Below are positions 24,190-36,369 of a stretch of 64,000 bases of DNA, piece after piece. The translations under genes were made by a program, and so were the position numbers. Source of the stretch: Phytophthora sp. 'mugwort' (taxonomy: Eukaryota; Oomycota; Peronosporomycetes; Peronosporales; Peronosporaceae); the NCBI GenBank assembly GCA_033558025.1, contig JAUCEF010000001.1, positions 558,001-622,000 of the forward strand. Direction: 5' to 3'. The notes under the pieces are model-generated. The model was not told the origin of the DNA, did not search any database, and saw nothing but the letters and a program-made list of their open reading frames with translations. The number at the start of each line of letters is the position of its first letter. Position 1 is the first letter of the stretch.

Positions 24190-26110
24190 TTATCGGTTCC
24201 GAAGCGAACGTATAAGGCAAACAAAATATGGACACAACTGCCTTTGTGGAAGAAGTATTTGCACGGACAGGTTGCGGTTCGTCACATCAACTGACCAGCC
24301 TTCGTCTGGCTGCTCGTCACGTTCCATTCGAGCGGCGTTTGCTCCAAGCTGCACAGCAACTTCAACAACCTCCACAGCTTTCCTTTTAGGTCGGACATAA
24401 ATGCGGGGTGTTGCCTTCGATAAAACCAGCAAAAGTTGTCGAAGCCATCAAGGGATGGCATCTCACAAAGCAGGCTTTGTCGTCGTAGCGCTGTTGCTCT
24501 TCTTCGTAGTCTGTCGCTAGCGGTTGGCTCTCTTGGAAATAGTTGTATCAATACTCTCCATTCGACAACACAGCTGCAACTGACCTAACAGCGCTCCCAT
24601 GAGCAGCCGATTGAGAAGCGTGTATGTGCTTTTCAGCTTGGCATTAAATGTTTCCATTGGATTGTTGGTTGTGGCCCAGTCAATTGGCGTATGAAAGCAT
24701 TGCCACTTGACAAACTTTCCCCTCAACCACTGTTTCAAAAAAGTACTCTCCGAAATCTTTTGTGTCTGGATCTGCCAACCTGCGGCGTACTGCCGCGTTC
24801 TTCGTGGCTTGAAATGCTGAGCCCGTCTTCGCGTAATGCATATCAAACAGATCCGCTACTACGACTACGCTTTCCCGAAAAAACTGAGCTTGTTCTTTTG
24901 TGAACTTTTGCGATTACATGGTAAAAGCACATTAAAATTTCGAGATCGCAATCGTCAAATACTGTTGCAATTGCGTTGTATTGAGCATCGTCAGCGTCGC
25001 CGAGAATGAAGTGGACTTGCATTGGTTTCTTAACGACACGAGCGTATATAGCTCGCAACGCAACCAGGGCCGCGGTGTAGCTTCGTTCCTCTTTGCTGCG
25101 ACGTAACGAAAAGCGCTACAAGGTGGAATGACCGCGCATGGTCCGAAATCCCACAAACAACGTAGGATACTCCACTTGATTGAGCTTGAAGTTGCATCAA
25201 AGTGAAAGAAAAATCATGGGGGTCACGATCTACATTCCGAAGCAACGCTTTGGTCGTAAAGAACCCAACAATAAAAAAAACTTGCATCAGTTCCTTCTCC
25301 AATAGTAACATTCCCATTTGCTTCAGCGCTGCACGGGAATGAAATGCATCGGTATCTTATACTCCCTCACGAAAGCTGTGTCTTTCACGATTCTCTCCAA
25401 TACATCCAAGTCATTGGTGTTGTTCAGTTTGGTCTTTCGAAAGCGCGTCACAAAATTCTGAACCTTATCCAGAAGTTGAACTTTATCCGTAGGTGTCTTG
25501 TCGGCTATCGCGTTTCGAATTTTTGCAGGCTTCAAACCATTTGCAGCTAGCTGGCTGGTCAACAACTTCTGCTCATGTGTCAGCTTTCCTGACGTGGGAT
25601 GTGATGCGATGACTTCGTGCATCCCAATCTCGTAGATGTTGGTCATATTGTTTTCCTCGCAGCTCAAAACTTTAACCCGCCTTTGACACTTCATGGGTGC
25701 TATGGACGCTTCCGCACACACCGGTAATGCAGATGACAGCACCCGATGCACTGTAGAACTACTGCAAACCGTGCATTTGGCGGTGTGGCTCACTGTCACA
25801 TTGTGTTGCTTGGCATGTTTCATGTTTTCAATGATTCGCTGGCTTTCAATCTCGGTTATCAGCCGATGTAGCGATGCCCAAGGTAGTGACTTTCCCATTG
25901 CTACGTGCACATGAAGGTTCATTAGCGATATAAGTTGCAATACCAGGAATCTTCAATGTACTTACCGAAAGGGCCAATGTGTTGAAGTGTAGTCGTAGAA
26001 AAATAGCTACAGCTCCACCAAATCGACGAGTTAGTGAATGGGAGTATGTGCAACCCGTGCATACGAATGCGAGCAAAGGGACGTACTTGCGGAGAAAAGT
26101 GCAAATGAAG
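24190..26110 (-). pseudogene. Second MULE-type transposase remnant
   Basis: On the minus strand, 25940-25323 is a 205-codon frame with cysteine pairs (CTVCSSSTVH) and SHPTSGKLTHEQKLL, the N-terminal region of oomycete MULE proteins. Next, 25317-25030 and 25058-24843 carry the catalytic region, with FILGDADDAQYNAI followed by LMCFYHVIAKVHKR, the typical MULE D-to-H block. Then 24846-24517 has NNPMETFNAKLKSTYTLLNR. Frameshifts at about 25320, 25050 and 24845. It is a different lineage from the MULE at 16-18 kb, since this copy reads NNPMETFNAKLK where that one reads NHTKNRIESAWSK. Confidence 0.75.
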
Positions 26111-26129
26111 TCAATTAGCTCTATCACGC

Positions 26130-26673
26130 CGATTCGTCTCGTCTGTCTGGGTGTATCTGCAGAATTACCTACATCTCCGCCTACATATGGTGTTTAGCAA
26201 ACAGTCTGGAGTCCGACAGAGTGAGAGTAATCACACGGACATGCCTACGGACAAACGCCCCCGTTGCCGACTTCCACCAACAGACCAACGCCTATGTGGT
26301 GTTGACTGCTGGTCGCCCTGGGATATCAAGTTGTGCAATGGTTGGCTAAAATGGAACCGTGATAGAAACTCCGCATCCGATGAGCGCCTCCAGCTCCTAT
26401 GGATTTGTTTTGGATGCTGTGGATTTTTCCCGGAGGGTGTGGACGGACCCCGTGTGTGTGTGGATTTGAACCATCGCTGTGGACTGGCACCCTAAAGCTA
26501 TGGAGTTTTCCCGCGTTCTCCGCTGACCCCCTGTCAACAGGAGTATAATTGGGCCGTGTCTCTGCAAAGGCGGCGAACAGGATTGCCTTAGCGGAACACG
26601 CGTCGCTGTAATAATTTGGGCTTCAACTTCAGGCGAACAGGTGTCCGACTAATTCGGTCCGCCCGTTCCCGCC
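26130..26673. other. Intergenic stretch
   Basis: One plus-strand frame of 114 codons (26151-26495) without a recognisable domain; probably non-coding. It ends at the 8-bp target duplication of the next hAT element. Confidence 0.45.
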
Positions 26674-26681
26674 TGTATAGG

Positions 26682-29492
26682 TAGACCTGGGCACCGGCTC
26701 GGTTAACCTTTCGAAAGTCCCAGCTAACCAGCTAACCGGCTTCTGTAGGTTAACCGACTGCTAACCGGAAAGAAAAAATGATATCGAGACGACTGGGTTC
26801 GCATCATGCCCCTCATTCGCGAAGAGACAGCCACAGCAGTAGATAGCTGCTTCGCCCGACGCTCGCTGAAAAAAAAACAAGCCCCTTCGCTGACTGCCTT
26901 GTGCCCAGTCCCCTGTTAAGGTCTCGCCCTGCTGATCATAGAACCGGCTTGCGCAAGTGCGTTTCAAGATCTCTTATCGGTACGTGGGGCTGCGCTGTGG
27001 TCGAAGCCACGGCTCTACGAGTGAGACGACTGAAACTGTCGTGTGCAGGCCAAGCTCGAGACTAACCACCTCATCTGCTTTTAGTTCTAGCTGTGCTCCC
27101 GGAGGCCGGTAATCGGTGCACTCAAGAGCGTGCGGGCTTCACAGTTGTGACTTCCGGCTGCCGCATCGACCGTGGCGCGCCGGATTTGATCGTGAACCGC
27201 TGACTATGTTTTCCGGTTGTTCTGAGATAGCATCGCGGCAATTGCCTGTGGCAAATTCAACGCTGGCTTTTCAGGCAGCATGCCCCCTTCAGGTATGTTA
27301 CTATGATACTGCGTGCATGTGGCTCGTCGTCATCATCAAGATAATGATATTCTTTGATTTTTTGCTGTGCAGATTCCGAAATGGAAATGAATTCCGGCAG
27401 TAGTTGTTTAAGGTTCTGGGGCGTCAGCTCCTCTGTCAGCTTGACGCAACCAACGGACGAAGGCCAGAATGATAGCAGCGAGTCGCTTGTGGAACCAGAA
27501 TCGCTCGAGTCAAACCTATCGATGGTTCAGCTGAGATGATGACGTCTCGTGGCGGAGGACAGCTAAGCGCAAGACCCGGTCTTGGGTGTGGTCACACTTT
27601 AGCAAAGTGTACGGCCGCCCTACATGTTTAGAATGCATTTCGACAAAACACCTCGTCTATTCTCTTACCGCTGCCTCAACGGGCAGTTCGGTGCTGGCAC
27701 GTCATCTGCGAGTAAGTGATTCAATTGGAAAAGACACTGGCGTTGCTGGAGACCCACATCAGCTGGCACTCTCGAGCACAGGTGCAGTTGACAGACATGA
27801 CATCATGAGTGATAGACGACAAGCGGAAATTTCCGAGGCTTTGATTGAGTGGATTGTCGATTCAAAGCAGTCGTTTCTTTTGGTTGAGAAGCCATTATTC
27901 CACCGTCTAGTGCACACCCTTTGCCGCAATTATCAACTGCCTAGCCGTCGGACGATTATGCGTGGCATCGATGATGATTTCGGAACCTGGCGCAGTCGTT
28001 TGCAAGGCTTGCTGACGAGGGTCAAGAGCAAGTTTGGGATTACATTAGACTGTTGGTCATCACGTGTGTACCGCGGGCATATCGGCATCACTATCCACTG
28101 GGTCGATGACAACTGGAAGCTGCAGTCAGCTCTTCTGGGCTTCAAGTATTTTCCCCCTCCTCATAACGCTTCAACCACTAGTGATCTGGCTTTCATTCTT
28201 ATTGAAGCATTTGGTGTTGGTGACAGGCTTCAAGGTGTTACCACCGATAGCGGTGGTGAGATGCCGAACGCCATGAAGCAATTGCGACAGCAGCTAAATG
28301 ATGCGTGATGATGGGCGAAAATTTCGGAAACCTGGCACATTTCGCTGCGTATGTCACGTCCTGAATCCAGCTGCGAAGGATGCAGAAGGATGCATCAAGC
28401 CAAAGGCAGATAGACTGAGGTGTCTGATGAAGAAGGCTCGGCTAAGCAACGCAATGCGAAAAAAGTTCAAAGACTTGCAAGTTCAGCTTGGAAGTGCCAG
28501 TGGCGTGGAGCCACCAGGATTAGATTGTGATAAAGACTGGAACTCGATGTTCACACTGCTGGACCGTTGCTACAAAGTGCGAATGCCATTCCAGGCGCTG
28601 TGCAAGTCTCATGAATTGCGAGTGTATTGGAGCCGTTGCTCTCTCGAATGAAGACTGGAATGTGCTGAAAAGTATGTGCGACTTTTTGCGAATAGGCCAA
28701 AGCATTGACGGAGGTTGCTAGCTCAAGATCGAACGTGACGATTTCTCTCCAGCCCGTCATTTTGAAAGCATGAAGGCTCACTGCAATCACACAATCGAAG
28801 GCCGAAATGCAGCTAACATCACCACAGAAACTACAAAAACGGTGGCCAGAAAAGTGAAAGCGAAACTCGAAAAGTATGAAGCGTCTCTTCGGGGATGGCT
28901 GCCACGTCTCGCTCTTTTTCTTTTTTTTGACCCTCGCACCAATCGAACCTGGTACAACCTTGGCGATAGTGTGGAAGAGAAAGTGCGCCCCCTTCTTCGT
29001 TCTGACTACGGACTGCGCTCCAGTGAGGAAGATGAAGTTCCTGCGTCGAGCTTTGTTAGCGATGACGCGTATATTAGCGGATTGTTGGGTGAGACAGGCA
29101 AGCTGAGATGCAAGACGAGCTGGAGCAGTACTTGCAAGCTACGCGAAGCTCAGCTCACACTTGCCACAACGTTCTGCTGTGGTAGAAAGCCCTTTGGATC
29201 TGGAAAATTTCTCTGCCTTGCAAGACTCGCTCGAGATGTTTTTGCAGTCATGGGCTGGTCAGTACCCTTGCTTGCGAGTCAGCATTCTCCGATAGCGGGC
29301 CGTTTGTTCGATCACATCGATCAAGCATATTGGATGAGCACTTGGAAAAGAGCATGCTTCTCAGGTCGTGGCAAAGGTTGTTTGCGGGACCAACACGAGC
29401 TCCAAGTTCCAGTTAAATAATAACGTTTCGGCTAACCGGCTAGTAGTTTTCTTTGAGCAGGCTAACGTTTAGCCGAACCGTGCCCAGGTCTA
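26682..29492 (+). mobile_element. hAT transposon with perfect 8-bp target duplication
   Basis: The ends are inverted repeats that both read TAGACCTGGGCAC and continue with similar CGG(C/T)T-rich sequence. They are flanked by identical 8-bp direct repeats TGTATAGG at 26674-26681 and 29493-29500, the hallmark of hAT insertion. Subterminal GCTAACC/GGTTAGC motifs recur near both ends. The 2.81-kb element carries a near full-length but broken transposase on the plus strand. The perfect target duplication suggests a fairly recent insertion. Confidence 0.92.
27586..29420 (+). pseudogene. hAT transposase, near full length, frameshifted
   Basis: Frame 1 (27586-28308) has a BED-finger region (WSHFSKVYGRPTCLEC ending in RHLR), then TLDCWSSRVYRGHIGITIHW and the DSGGEM block, the first part of the catalytic domain. 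Frame 2 (28298-28651) has CVCHVLNPAAKDA and CDKDWNSMFTLLDRC. Frame 3 (28770-29420) has FFDPRTNRTWYNLGD and RLARDVFAVMGWSVP, the hAT C-terminal dimerisation region. At least three reading breaks, near 28300, 28640 and 29100. It is bounded by the element ends listed above and is presumed inactive. Confidence 0.88.
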
Positions 29493-29500
29493 TGTATAGG

Positions 29501-30784
29501 CACCATCTAAGTCAACGGCTGTACCCGCGTTGAACGGGGTTATTAGAATATTACATGTTGCGTGGTACACAGTTGGTGTGTCCACACCTTGCACCTTAAA
29601 GCAGTAGCCAGTACAGTTTTGCTAACAATATATATGCATTTGACTATTTACTGTGTTAGATCGTAATCTTATACATTACCCCACAGGCACCCCTGTAGCG
29701 AATAACAAATAAAACAGATTACGTTTTGAAGAGAAGGGTGTTAGCATTAAAGGTAATATTATATTTTTGAGTACAAGTATATCATACATCAGACTGTATT
29801 TTGTTCTGTATATGCCGTCTTGTACCAAATTACCTTAAGTATCACATACAGTAAAGTGTACGCACAAAGACCAGATTTTCACTGTTCTGTGACAATATCG
29901 CCGGCGTCCTCTTGGGTTTCAGCGTTCCCTGCTTGATCTCCTTCGTTTTTGTCGCGCCCCTCCATACGTTGCACGGTGGTTTTTTTGTGGGTTTTTCCCG
30001 CTCGGCCGCCTATTGACTAAAACGCTATAACAAATAGAACGTGATATCAAATGTAACTCGGTATGAAATCTGAAGTTTATAACCACAAATAGATCCTCTG
30101 AGTCTGTGTCAGAGGATGTGTCATGGAGTGGATCCGCTGCAGTTAGCAGGGGGGCTACCACCTCCCCCCCATCAGCCTGGAGAGTACTGTGGGGAGGCTT
30201 GCTTGGCTCACCCTGTGTACCCATCGGCAGGCTTGCCTGCTCTCTTGTTGAAACGAGGTGTGCAGTATGTGAGACTGCAACACCCTGGGCGAGACTTGAG
30301 GTTGGAACATGTGCCGTAAACCCCCCACCCCACCCCCCGGACAGGGTTACAAGTAGGTCGAGCTTGCGTAGATGTTTGTGGATCAGTAATGATATACCGG
30401 ATCTGAAGATATTGCCTTGTTGGGGGTGTATCCCTTCGGGTCTACCTTTACGTGGCGTGTAGCTTTCTATAGAGGAACGCCGAGACGATATAGGACGTGG
30501 CAAGCCGCATGAGCCACTAGACAGCGACTGTCAGATGACTGACTATATGCGCGAAACGATTTGAGCTAAGACAACAAAATATGTGGCAAATACTCTTTGG
30601 CAGGGGCCTGCGGTATCGCCAGTTCCCTGTGCTGTCGATGAGGATTGATACACACTCTGTTTCTACACCGTGTTAGTTGGGTTGAGGAATAATCTACCCC
30701 TGTATCGCTTGCGTAGCTTTTCGGATATTAAAAGCAGATTCGGATCGCTCCTATGGTCTTCGTTTTCGACAGCCTTCGCTTCAC
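29501..30784. other. Unassigned stretch with one 194-codon minus-strand frame
   Basis: A minus-strand frame at 29919-30503 is open for 194 codons but is rich in P, S, R and G and shows no known domain. A GGGGGG...CCCCCCC inverted pair sits at about 30149-30170. It may be LTR or retroelement-derived. I see no reason to call it a gene. The AT-rich part at 29560-29880 shows nothing. Confidence 0.35.
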
Positions 30785-31884
30785 GCCGGGCTTGCCAGCA
30801 TGACGACATATGATATGTACCATCTCCTCGACTCTCGCCTCTCATGGTTATGTGCCCTTCTTCTCGTTCTAACTGGCGTCAGCTGGGTCGTCCACGCGGC
30901 CGAGAGCGTGTTTTTCTCTTCACGCGACTCTTCGTTGGTCGATATGTCGGCTTGGGCGCCTGCGCGCTGAGCGTCGGTATATCTGTCGGTGCGGTGATGA
31001 GGTGCTGTCAAATGGCAGACCGTGGAGGACGCAGGTTGGTGCGCTATTAGAATGACCTTGTCGCTGGCGCGGCTGGAACGGCCGGCCGCGGCTACCAAGC
31101 AGTACTATATTATTGTCGTCCGTGTGGTGGCTCGGGTTAACGCGACGATAAATGTCGAGGCCGCATGACGGAGCCTTTATGTGTGTAGATAGTGTTGTGG
31201 GCGTGCCATTCCCTTCGTGCTGAGACCTCATATTCGAAAGATAGCGACGGACTTAAACATTTGCGGCTGTAATCAACACCCTGTAGGCTGTACTTGGTTG
31301 TGCTACGCGTTGGTAGTCCGGAATCGCCTCGGTGGTTGGAGAGTGTGGGCAGGACGGGCGAAGCGCCAACGGATAAGATGGAGACGATGCTGCTTAGGAG
31401 CCGGCCGCCAAACACGGTGCAAGGCGGTTCGATGATGGAGGTAAACGCATCGACTGCTGGAACGACGACGACGCCAGTGATGCCTGGTTAGCCGGGGAGT
31501 ACGCTGGTGTTGAATTTTTGTGGGTGGTTTTACTAACGAACGCTATAGCACGTACATCCCGATGCTCATCCGATTGTTGGAACTCAAATTGTTTTCGAGG
31601 TGGAGTACGATGGTGCTCATAGATGTGGCTCATGTACTTGGTTGCGAATGGTCGTCGTTGCTGACGGATGACTACGGTCAGAAGCATGCCCTGGCTTGCT
31701 TCGCTACTTCAGTTGCAATAGTGGCTCTACGTACCAGGGATTGATTCTTTGTTGTCGTGGGACTAGCACATCTTGGCGTTACTCGCTGCAAGCTGGAGCC
31801 GCATCCTAGTATACACACCAACTGAGGGGGTCGCAATTGCTGTGCCCGGCTTCAGCCGGTTAGGCACCGCCATCGGAGCCTCGT
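30785..31884 (+). pseudogene. Major facilitator transporter pseudogene, cut by a retrotransposon
   Basis: Broken plus-strand fragments match the two intact transporters at 58.6 and 60.7 kb in order: LLDSRLSWL and LLVLTGVSWVVHAAE (~30820-30905), QMADRGGRRLV (~31012), GSPESPRWLESVGRTGEA (~31310), YIPMLIRLL and QKHALACFATSVAIVAL (~31555-31730), and ILVYTPTEG then GFSRLG (~31803-31860). Large parts between these blocks are deleted or frameshifted. Similarity stops at 31884, exactly where a gypsy LTR begins with TGTAAC. It is a third, dead member of the tandem family. Confidence 0.82.
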
Positions 31885-32290
31885 TGTAACGAGGTTACAT
31901 GAAGAATGCCAAGTCACTCTTCAGAATGGTGTACCCAAGTACCCCTAGTGATGCGGCCAACATCACTATGACGTCACGGATGGGTACCACACATATGGTA
32001 CAAAGACGTCAGAACCACCGAATAGAATAACATCGAGGGTACTTTATAGGTGACTAATAGTTAGTATGTAGGCGCATTCATAGGGTCACTTATAAATCCA
32101 TTCGATTTTATATCTAACTAATTTGGTAACAGTCTCCTCAGACCAGGAGTAGTGAACTGCTGTTCACTGAGAGATTCTATACTCTCCTGAAGTAACACTT
32201 CCTGTGTGCAAGGTGTGGTGTGCCCCGTCACACTTGGTACCACTAGTAGTCAACCCACGCCTACGCGGGTTACTACCTGAAACCTCTGGG
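31885..32290 (+). repeat. Probable 5' LTR of the gypsy element
   Basis: It starts TGTAAC with an immediate short inverted partner GTTACA (31885-31899). It is non-coding and ends just before the gag start at 32301. The right boundary is approximate because no second LTR is present for comparison. Confidence 0.6.
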
Positions 32291-32300
32291 TCCTAGCAAC

Positions 32301-33200
32301 ATGGACCGGAATGAGTTTCCTCATCTGAACGACTCACAGTTTGAGTCCGTTCGTAAGATGGCCGGCATCTTTGGCATGGATGCCTTACACAGCTTGTCGT
32401 CAACAAAAGCTGGGCAGGGCGAACGCGTGACCGCGTTCGGCATGTATGAGCGGTGTCTCATCGAACATGCTTGGAGCAACCTGCAAATTCTGGCCGCAGA
32501 GCCGAAACAGGTCTACCCCAAGCCGTTGAGGCTGAATGTAAACCCGTACGAAGGGAAGGAAGGGGGAAACCTTCATTTCTGGGTGAGAGAAGTAGAGCTC
32601 CAATGGATGGGGCTCTTATTCCATCAGAGCACCTCCGAGTGGCTTTCTCCTGCTCCGGCATTAACGGTCGTGCTAAGGTTTGGGCGTATAAGCGGGAAAG
32701 CGACAACGCTTGGATGCTTGGCATCCTGTGCTCAGCTGTGTGAGCAGCTTAAAGCTGCGCTCCTCCCGGTGGACTATGAGTACCGCCAGCGGTGACGCTT
32801 CCTGTCATGTAAAGAAACAAAGCCATCGGGGACAGCCGCCCCGCAGTTACTGGAAGAGCATTGGTGAGTCATGTTCCCACCTCTGCCAGGAACTGGGGCG
32901 TCCAAAAGGGGTGCCGGGATGCAAGAGCATTCAGTGAATTTTGGGAGCCGCCACCATATTGAGCGACACCCTAGAAGCAGCGGCAGCAGAAGCTGCACTG
33001 GTCGAGTGCGACAGTCCTTACAGGATAGCCCTCGATCACGGCTGGAATCTAGACCGGCGGCCAAGGCTTCAAGAGTGGCGGTCCCGGGAGGCACCGACCA
33101 GGTGGGTAACCACGGTCCATACCAAGTCACCCAGACTGAACTGGCGATGAAGACGCAGAATGCTCTTCCTGTGTGGGTAACCTTGTTCCCCGCCAGGTTG
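32301..33200 (+). pseudogene. Gypsy gag remnant
   Basis: The frame from ATG 32301 has LRLNVNPYEGKEGGNLHFWV, typical of the Phytophthora gypsy gag retroviral-type domain. After a frameshift near 32600 the gag continues in another frame with PMDGALIPSEHLRVAFSCSG, then returns with CAQLCEQLKAALLPVDYEYR. Downstream short frames have no clear zinc knuckle. Confidence 0.72.
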
Positions 33201-33559
33201 CTCAGATCTTAACTGAAGAAGAAGCGTGGACGTGGGTAATGGAGTACCACGTCGCGGTCGCCGTCGACGACATAGTCGACACCAAAAGTCGCGTCTGAAG
33301 TCACTTCAGACTGGAGTCGTTTCAAGCGACACGGAACCCAAGGTCCGGGTTCCTCCGACGCGACCAGTCGAAGGGTGTTATCAAATCCTCGACGGCGAGA
33401 CCGGCCATCGGGTCAAGGCAGGCGGCATCCAGCTAGAGCCGCTGGCACGAGTTGATACCGACAGATTTTCTGGGCAACCTGAAGGCTGGGGAGATCCCGG
33501 ATGTGGTACTTTTGAAGCAAGAAGCCACTCCTGAGGAATTGAATTCCTCCTCGGTTATG

Positions 33560-35786
33560 GATGAGGGCTTCCTGGCGTCATTCTCCTACCAGCGTGCCTC
33601 GCGCTTGGATTGAGATTCTCAAGAACCCGAAGGATCCTGTGTATCCATTGATTAAGGAGTTCGAGGACGTGGTGTCCAAGGATCCACCGTCTCAACTCCC
33701 ACCGGATCGTGGGATCAGGCACGAGATCGATCTCGTGCCAGGCACAAAATACTGTGTCGCCAGACAATGGCCTCTGCCTCGCGCAGTGCGAGATCATTGA
33801 TGGCTTCTTTGCCGCTAAGGCCAAGGCAGGCATGGTACCAGAATCGAAATCCCTGCACTCGACGCCAACCTTCTGCGTTCGGAAACCGAACGGCAAGTGG
33901 CTTCTGGTTCACGCTTTCAATAAGCTGAATAGCGCGACGGTGCCGGACCAGACACCCATCCTGCGAAAGGATGTGTTGATAAACAACATGGCCGGGTGCA
34001 AATTATGCAGCACCCTGGATCTGGTGGACGGATGATACAAGATTCTGATGCGTGAGAGCGGCATCCCGCTCACCGCAGGGAACCCCCCCCCCGAGTGGTA
34101 TGCTCCGGGAGTGTCTTGTGATGCCAAAGGGCCTGTCTAAGGCCCCGGCGACGTTCAATCACCTGGTCACGCAGTTGTTTAGACCACTGCGTGCGTACGC
34201 ACAGTCGTACTTCGACGACATCTTCGTTCATAAGCCGTGCCGAGGGAGGCAAGGCAGATATGGAGGTGCATTTGGAGCACCCCCGCCGAGTGTTAGAGGT
34301 CATGAGAGCGAACAAGCTCTATACCAACATCGACAAGTGCGTCTTCGCGGCGCAAGAGATCAAAGCTCTCACTTGCTTCGGCAGCAACGTCGGCGTTCGA
34401 GCCGACCCGGCCATTTCGGCTTGGAAAGCACCAAGGTCCCAGAAGGACCTAAGGAAGTTGCTGGGCTTGGTTAACTACCTCCATAAGTACAGCGAAGGGT
34501 ACGCGGGCCTAGCTAGACCCTTGTCGGATCTTCTGAAGAAGGGTACCGATAGGCACTGGGGGCGTGGGCACCGGGAAGCCTTTCACAACGTCAAGGCGAG
34601 CCTTCAGAAAACGTCTGTCCTGGCACTGCCGGACGAGACGAAGCCGTTCAGCGTCGTCTGCGATGCATCCGATTATGCAATCGGGTGTGCATTGCTGCAA
34701 GCAGCAGGACGTGAACGAGTGATCTCGTTTTAGACCAGGCAGCTCAAGGCTGCCGAACGGAACTACCACGTTCATGACAAGGAGCCGCTTGCCATGAAGT
34801 ACGCCCTTGTCAAGTTCGAGGTGCACCTCCTGGGCCCCAGCCCTTTGTGATCTACACATATCATGCATCCTTGCGGAAGGCGACGCATTCGCCCTATCTG
34901 TCCCAACGGATGGCGAGATGGCTGTCCTTCTTCGCGGAATTCAACTTCCGCGTCGAGTACAAGTCTGGCAAAGTCAAGGTACTTCCCGATGCGTTGTCAC
35001 GCAGGCCGGTCTATGAGCTGGCGCACATCAGTCGTACCACGACCGATCTATACGATCCGATATCCATGGCGTCTTGGGGCGACGATTCCCTGGCACGTAT
35101 TGTACGGTTCCTGGCCGCTGGCGAGGAAGCCAAGGCCGAATGGCTCCCGCCACGCCAGAGAGCCCGTCTCCATGGATACGAGTGGCTCGGTGGCCTGCTC
35201 TACTATCGAGTAGAGCCCCATGAACTCCCACCGATAGTCGTACCAAACGACGAGGATCTCAAGTTTGACATCGTTCAGGAGGCACACGATACGCCGTCCA
35301 GCCACTTGGGCTGCGCGAAGCACTTCCAATCGGTCTCTCAGTACTTTTGGTGGACCCACATGTACAAGTGGATTGCACAGTATGTGAAGATACGTGAAAC
35401 ATGTGAAGACACGTGAAACAAACATGTAAGCTAGTGGCCCCCGCCGGGCATGCGTTGGCTCCTTTGCAGAGCCTCCCGTTCCAGCGGACTGCTGGAAGTC
35501 GGTGAGTCCGGACTTCATATTTGGACTCACGGCGGACGACCACGGCAGCACCGGCATCTTGGTGTTCGTGTGCCCTCTGAACAAGATGGTGCGTCTGCGC
35601 CGGTCAAAGACACCGTGAATGGGGGGCAGCCTGCGAAGCTGTTCCTGGATGGCGTTTCCGCCATCATGGTATGCCGGAGACAATTACCTCGTGCCGCGAC
35701 CCGCGGTTTACCGCTGCGTTTTGACGAACGCTGTTCCAACTACTTGGAACGAGGCTGCACATGTCCACTGCCGATTATCCTCAAAT
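33560..35786 (+). pseudogene. Gypsy pol remnant: RT, RNase H, start of integrase
   Basis: Reverse transcriptase pieces: VPESKSLHSTPTFCVRKPNG (33835-33894), then QSYFDDIFVH with the YFDD active-site motif (~34205) and LRKLLGLVNYLHKYS (~34455). RNase H follows with ALPDETKPFSVVCDASDYAI (34624-34683, first catalytic D in VCDASD) and continues to QRMARWLSFFAEFNFRVEYK (~34905). The chromovirus-type zinc-binding region and integrase start are near 35230-35420 (SSHLGCAKHFQSVSQYFWW). The integrase core reads FGLTADDHGSTGILVFVCP (~35525) to the motif TADYPQ at about 35784. Frameshifts near 34130, 34370, 34735 and 35420 make it inactive. Confidence 0.82.
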
Positions 35787-35801
35787 GGGGGGGGGGGGGG
35801 G

Positions 35802-36369
35802 TCGTCACCGACTTAGGCAGATCGATGGTATATTTGTCGCACCATGTCTAGATAGGACCGCGAAGGGTCCAATGAAAAAGTGCTCCGACTTGTTGCTCCC
35901 AACGGAACTTACCGTGGCAACTGGTAGGTTCCTAGTGTCTAGTAGGACTAAGTCATCCATTAACACGTTTAAGTTTCCTCTTCCTTGTTTGTCTGAGTAC
36001 TTCTTTTGTTTGTCCTGTATCTCTGCCATGACGTCACGGACACGGTTGATTACGTTCAGCCTGGTGTCCATAAAAGACTCCACTTGTTTCCGCAAGAAAC
36101 CGGTCCCGCGTCCGAGACCCGGGAGGAAAGCGTTTTCCGAGCCTCTCCCCCCACTTGTAGCCGAAGACGGGGTGCTGTCTCGTAGAGTGAGCGGCCCCGT
36201 GGATGGCGCAAGCCATTCAGGTTGAACGCGGTGTACGCGGTCGATGTGTGAACCAATTATTGAGTGCAAAAGCAACTAATGGCAGACGTTCTGACCAAGT
36301 GCGAGGAGACGCTGCACATATGCTGAGTAGAGTGTCCTCAAGCACTCGGTTAACACGCTCCGTCTGCCC
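35802..36369 (-). pseudogene. Inverted integrase C-terminal segment of the gypsy element
   Basis: Read on the minus strand from 36369 this continues the plus-strand integrase: GQTERVNRVLEDTLLSICAA, then RTWSERLPLVAFALNN, later RLNVINRVRDVMAEIQDKQK, then VLMDDLVLLDTRNLP, and the last part of the C-terminal domain (SRHGAT followed in another frame by YTIDLPKS). The plus strand on the left stops at TADYPQ, directly before GQTERV in the family. On the right it resumes with PFYVDRLK, directly after the inverted piece. So the segment was flipped in place. Confidence 0.85.

Noticed and set aside
29919..30503. A 194-codon minus-strand frame as a possible secreted or effector protein
   Set aside because: No signal peptide, no RXLR-type motif near the start, low-complexity composition; more likely retroelement-derived.
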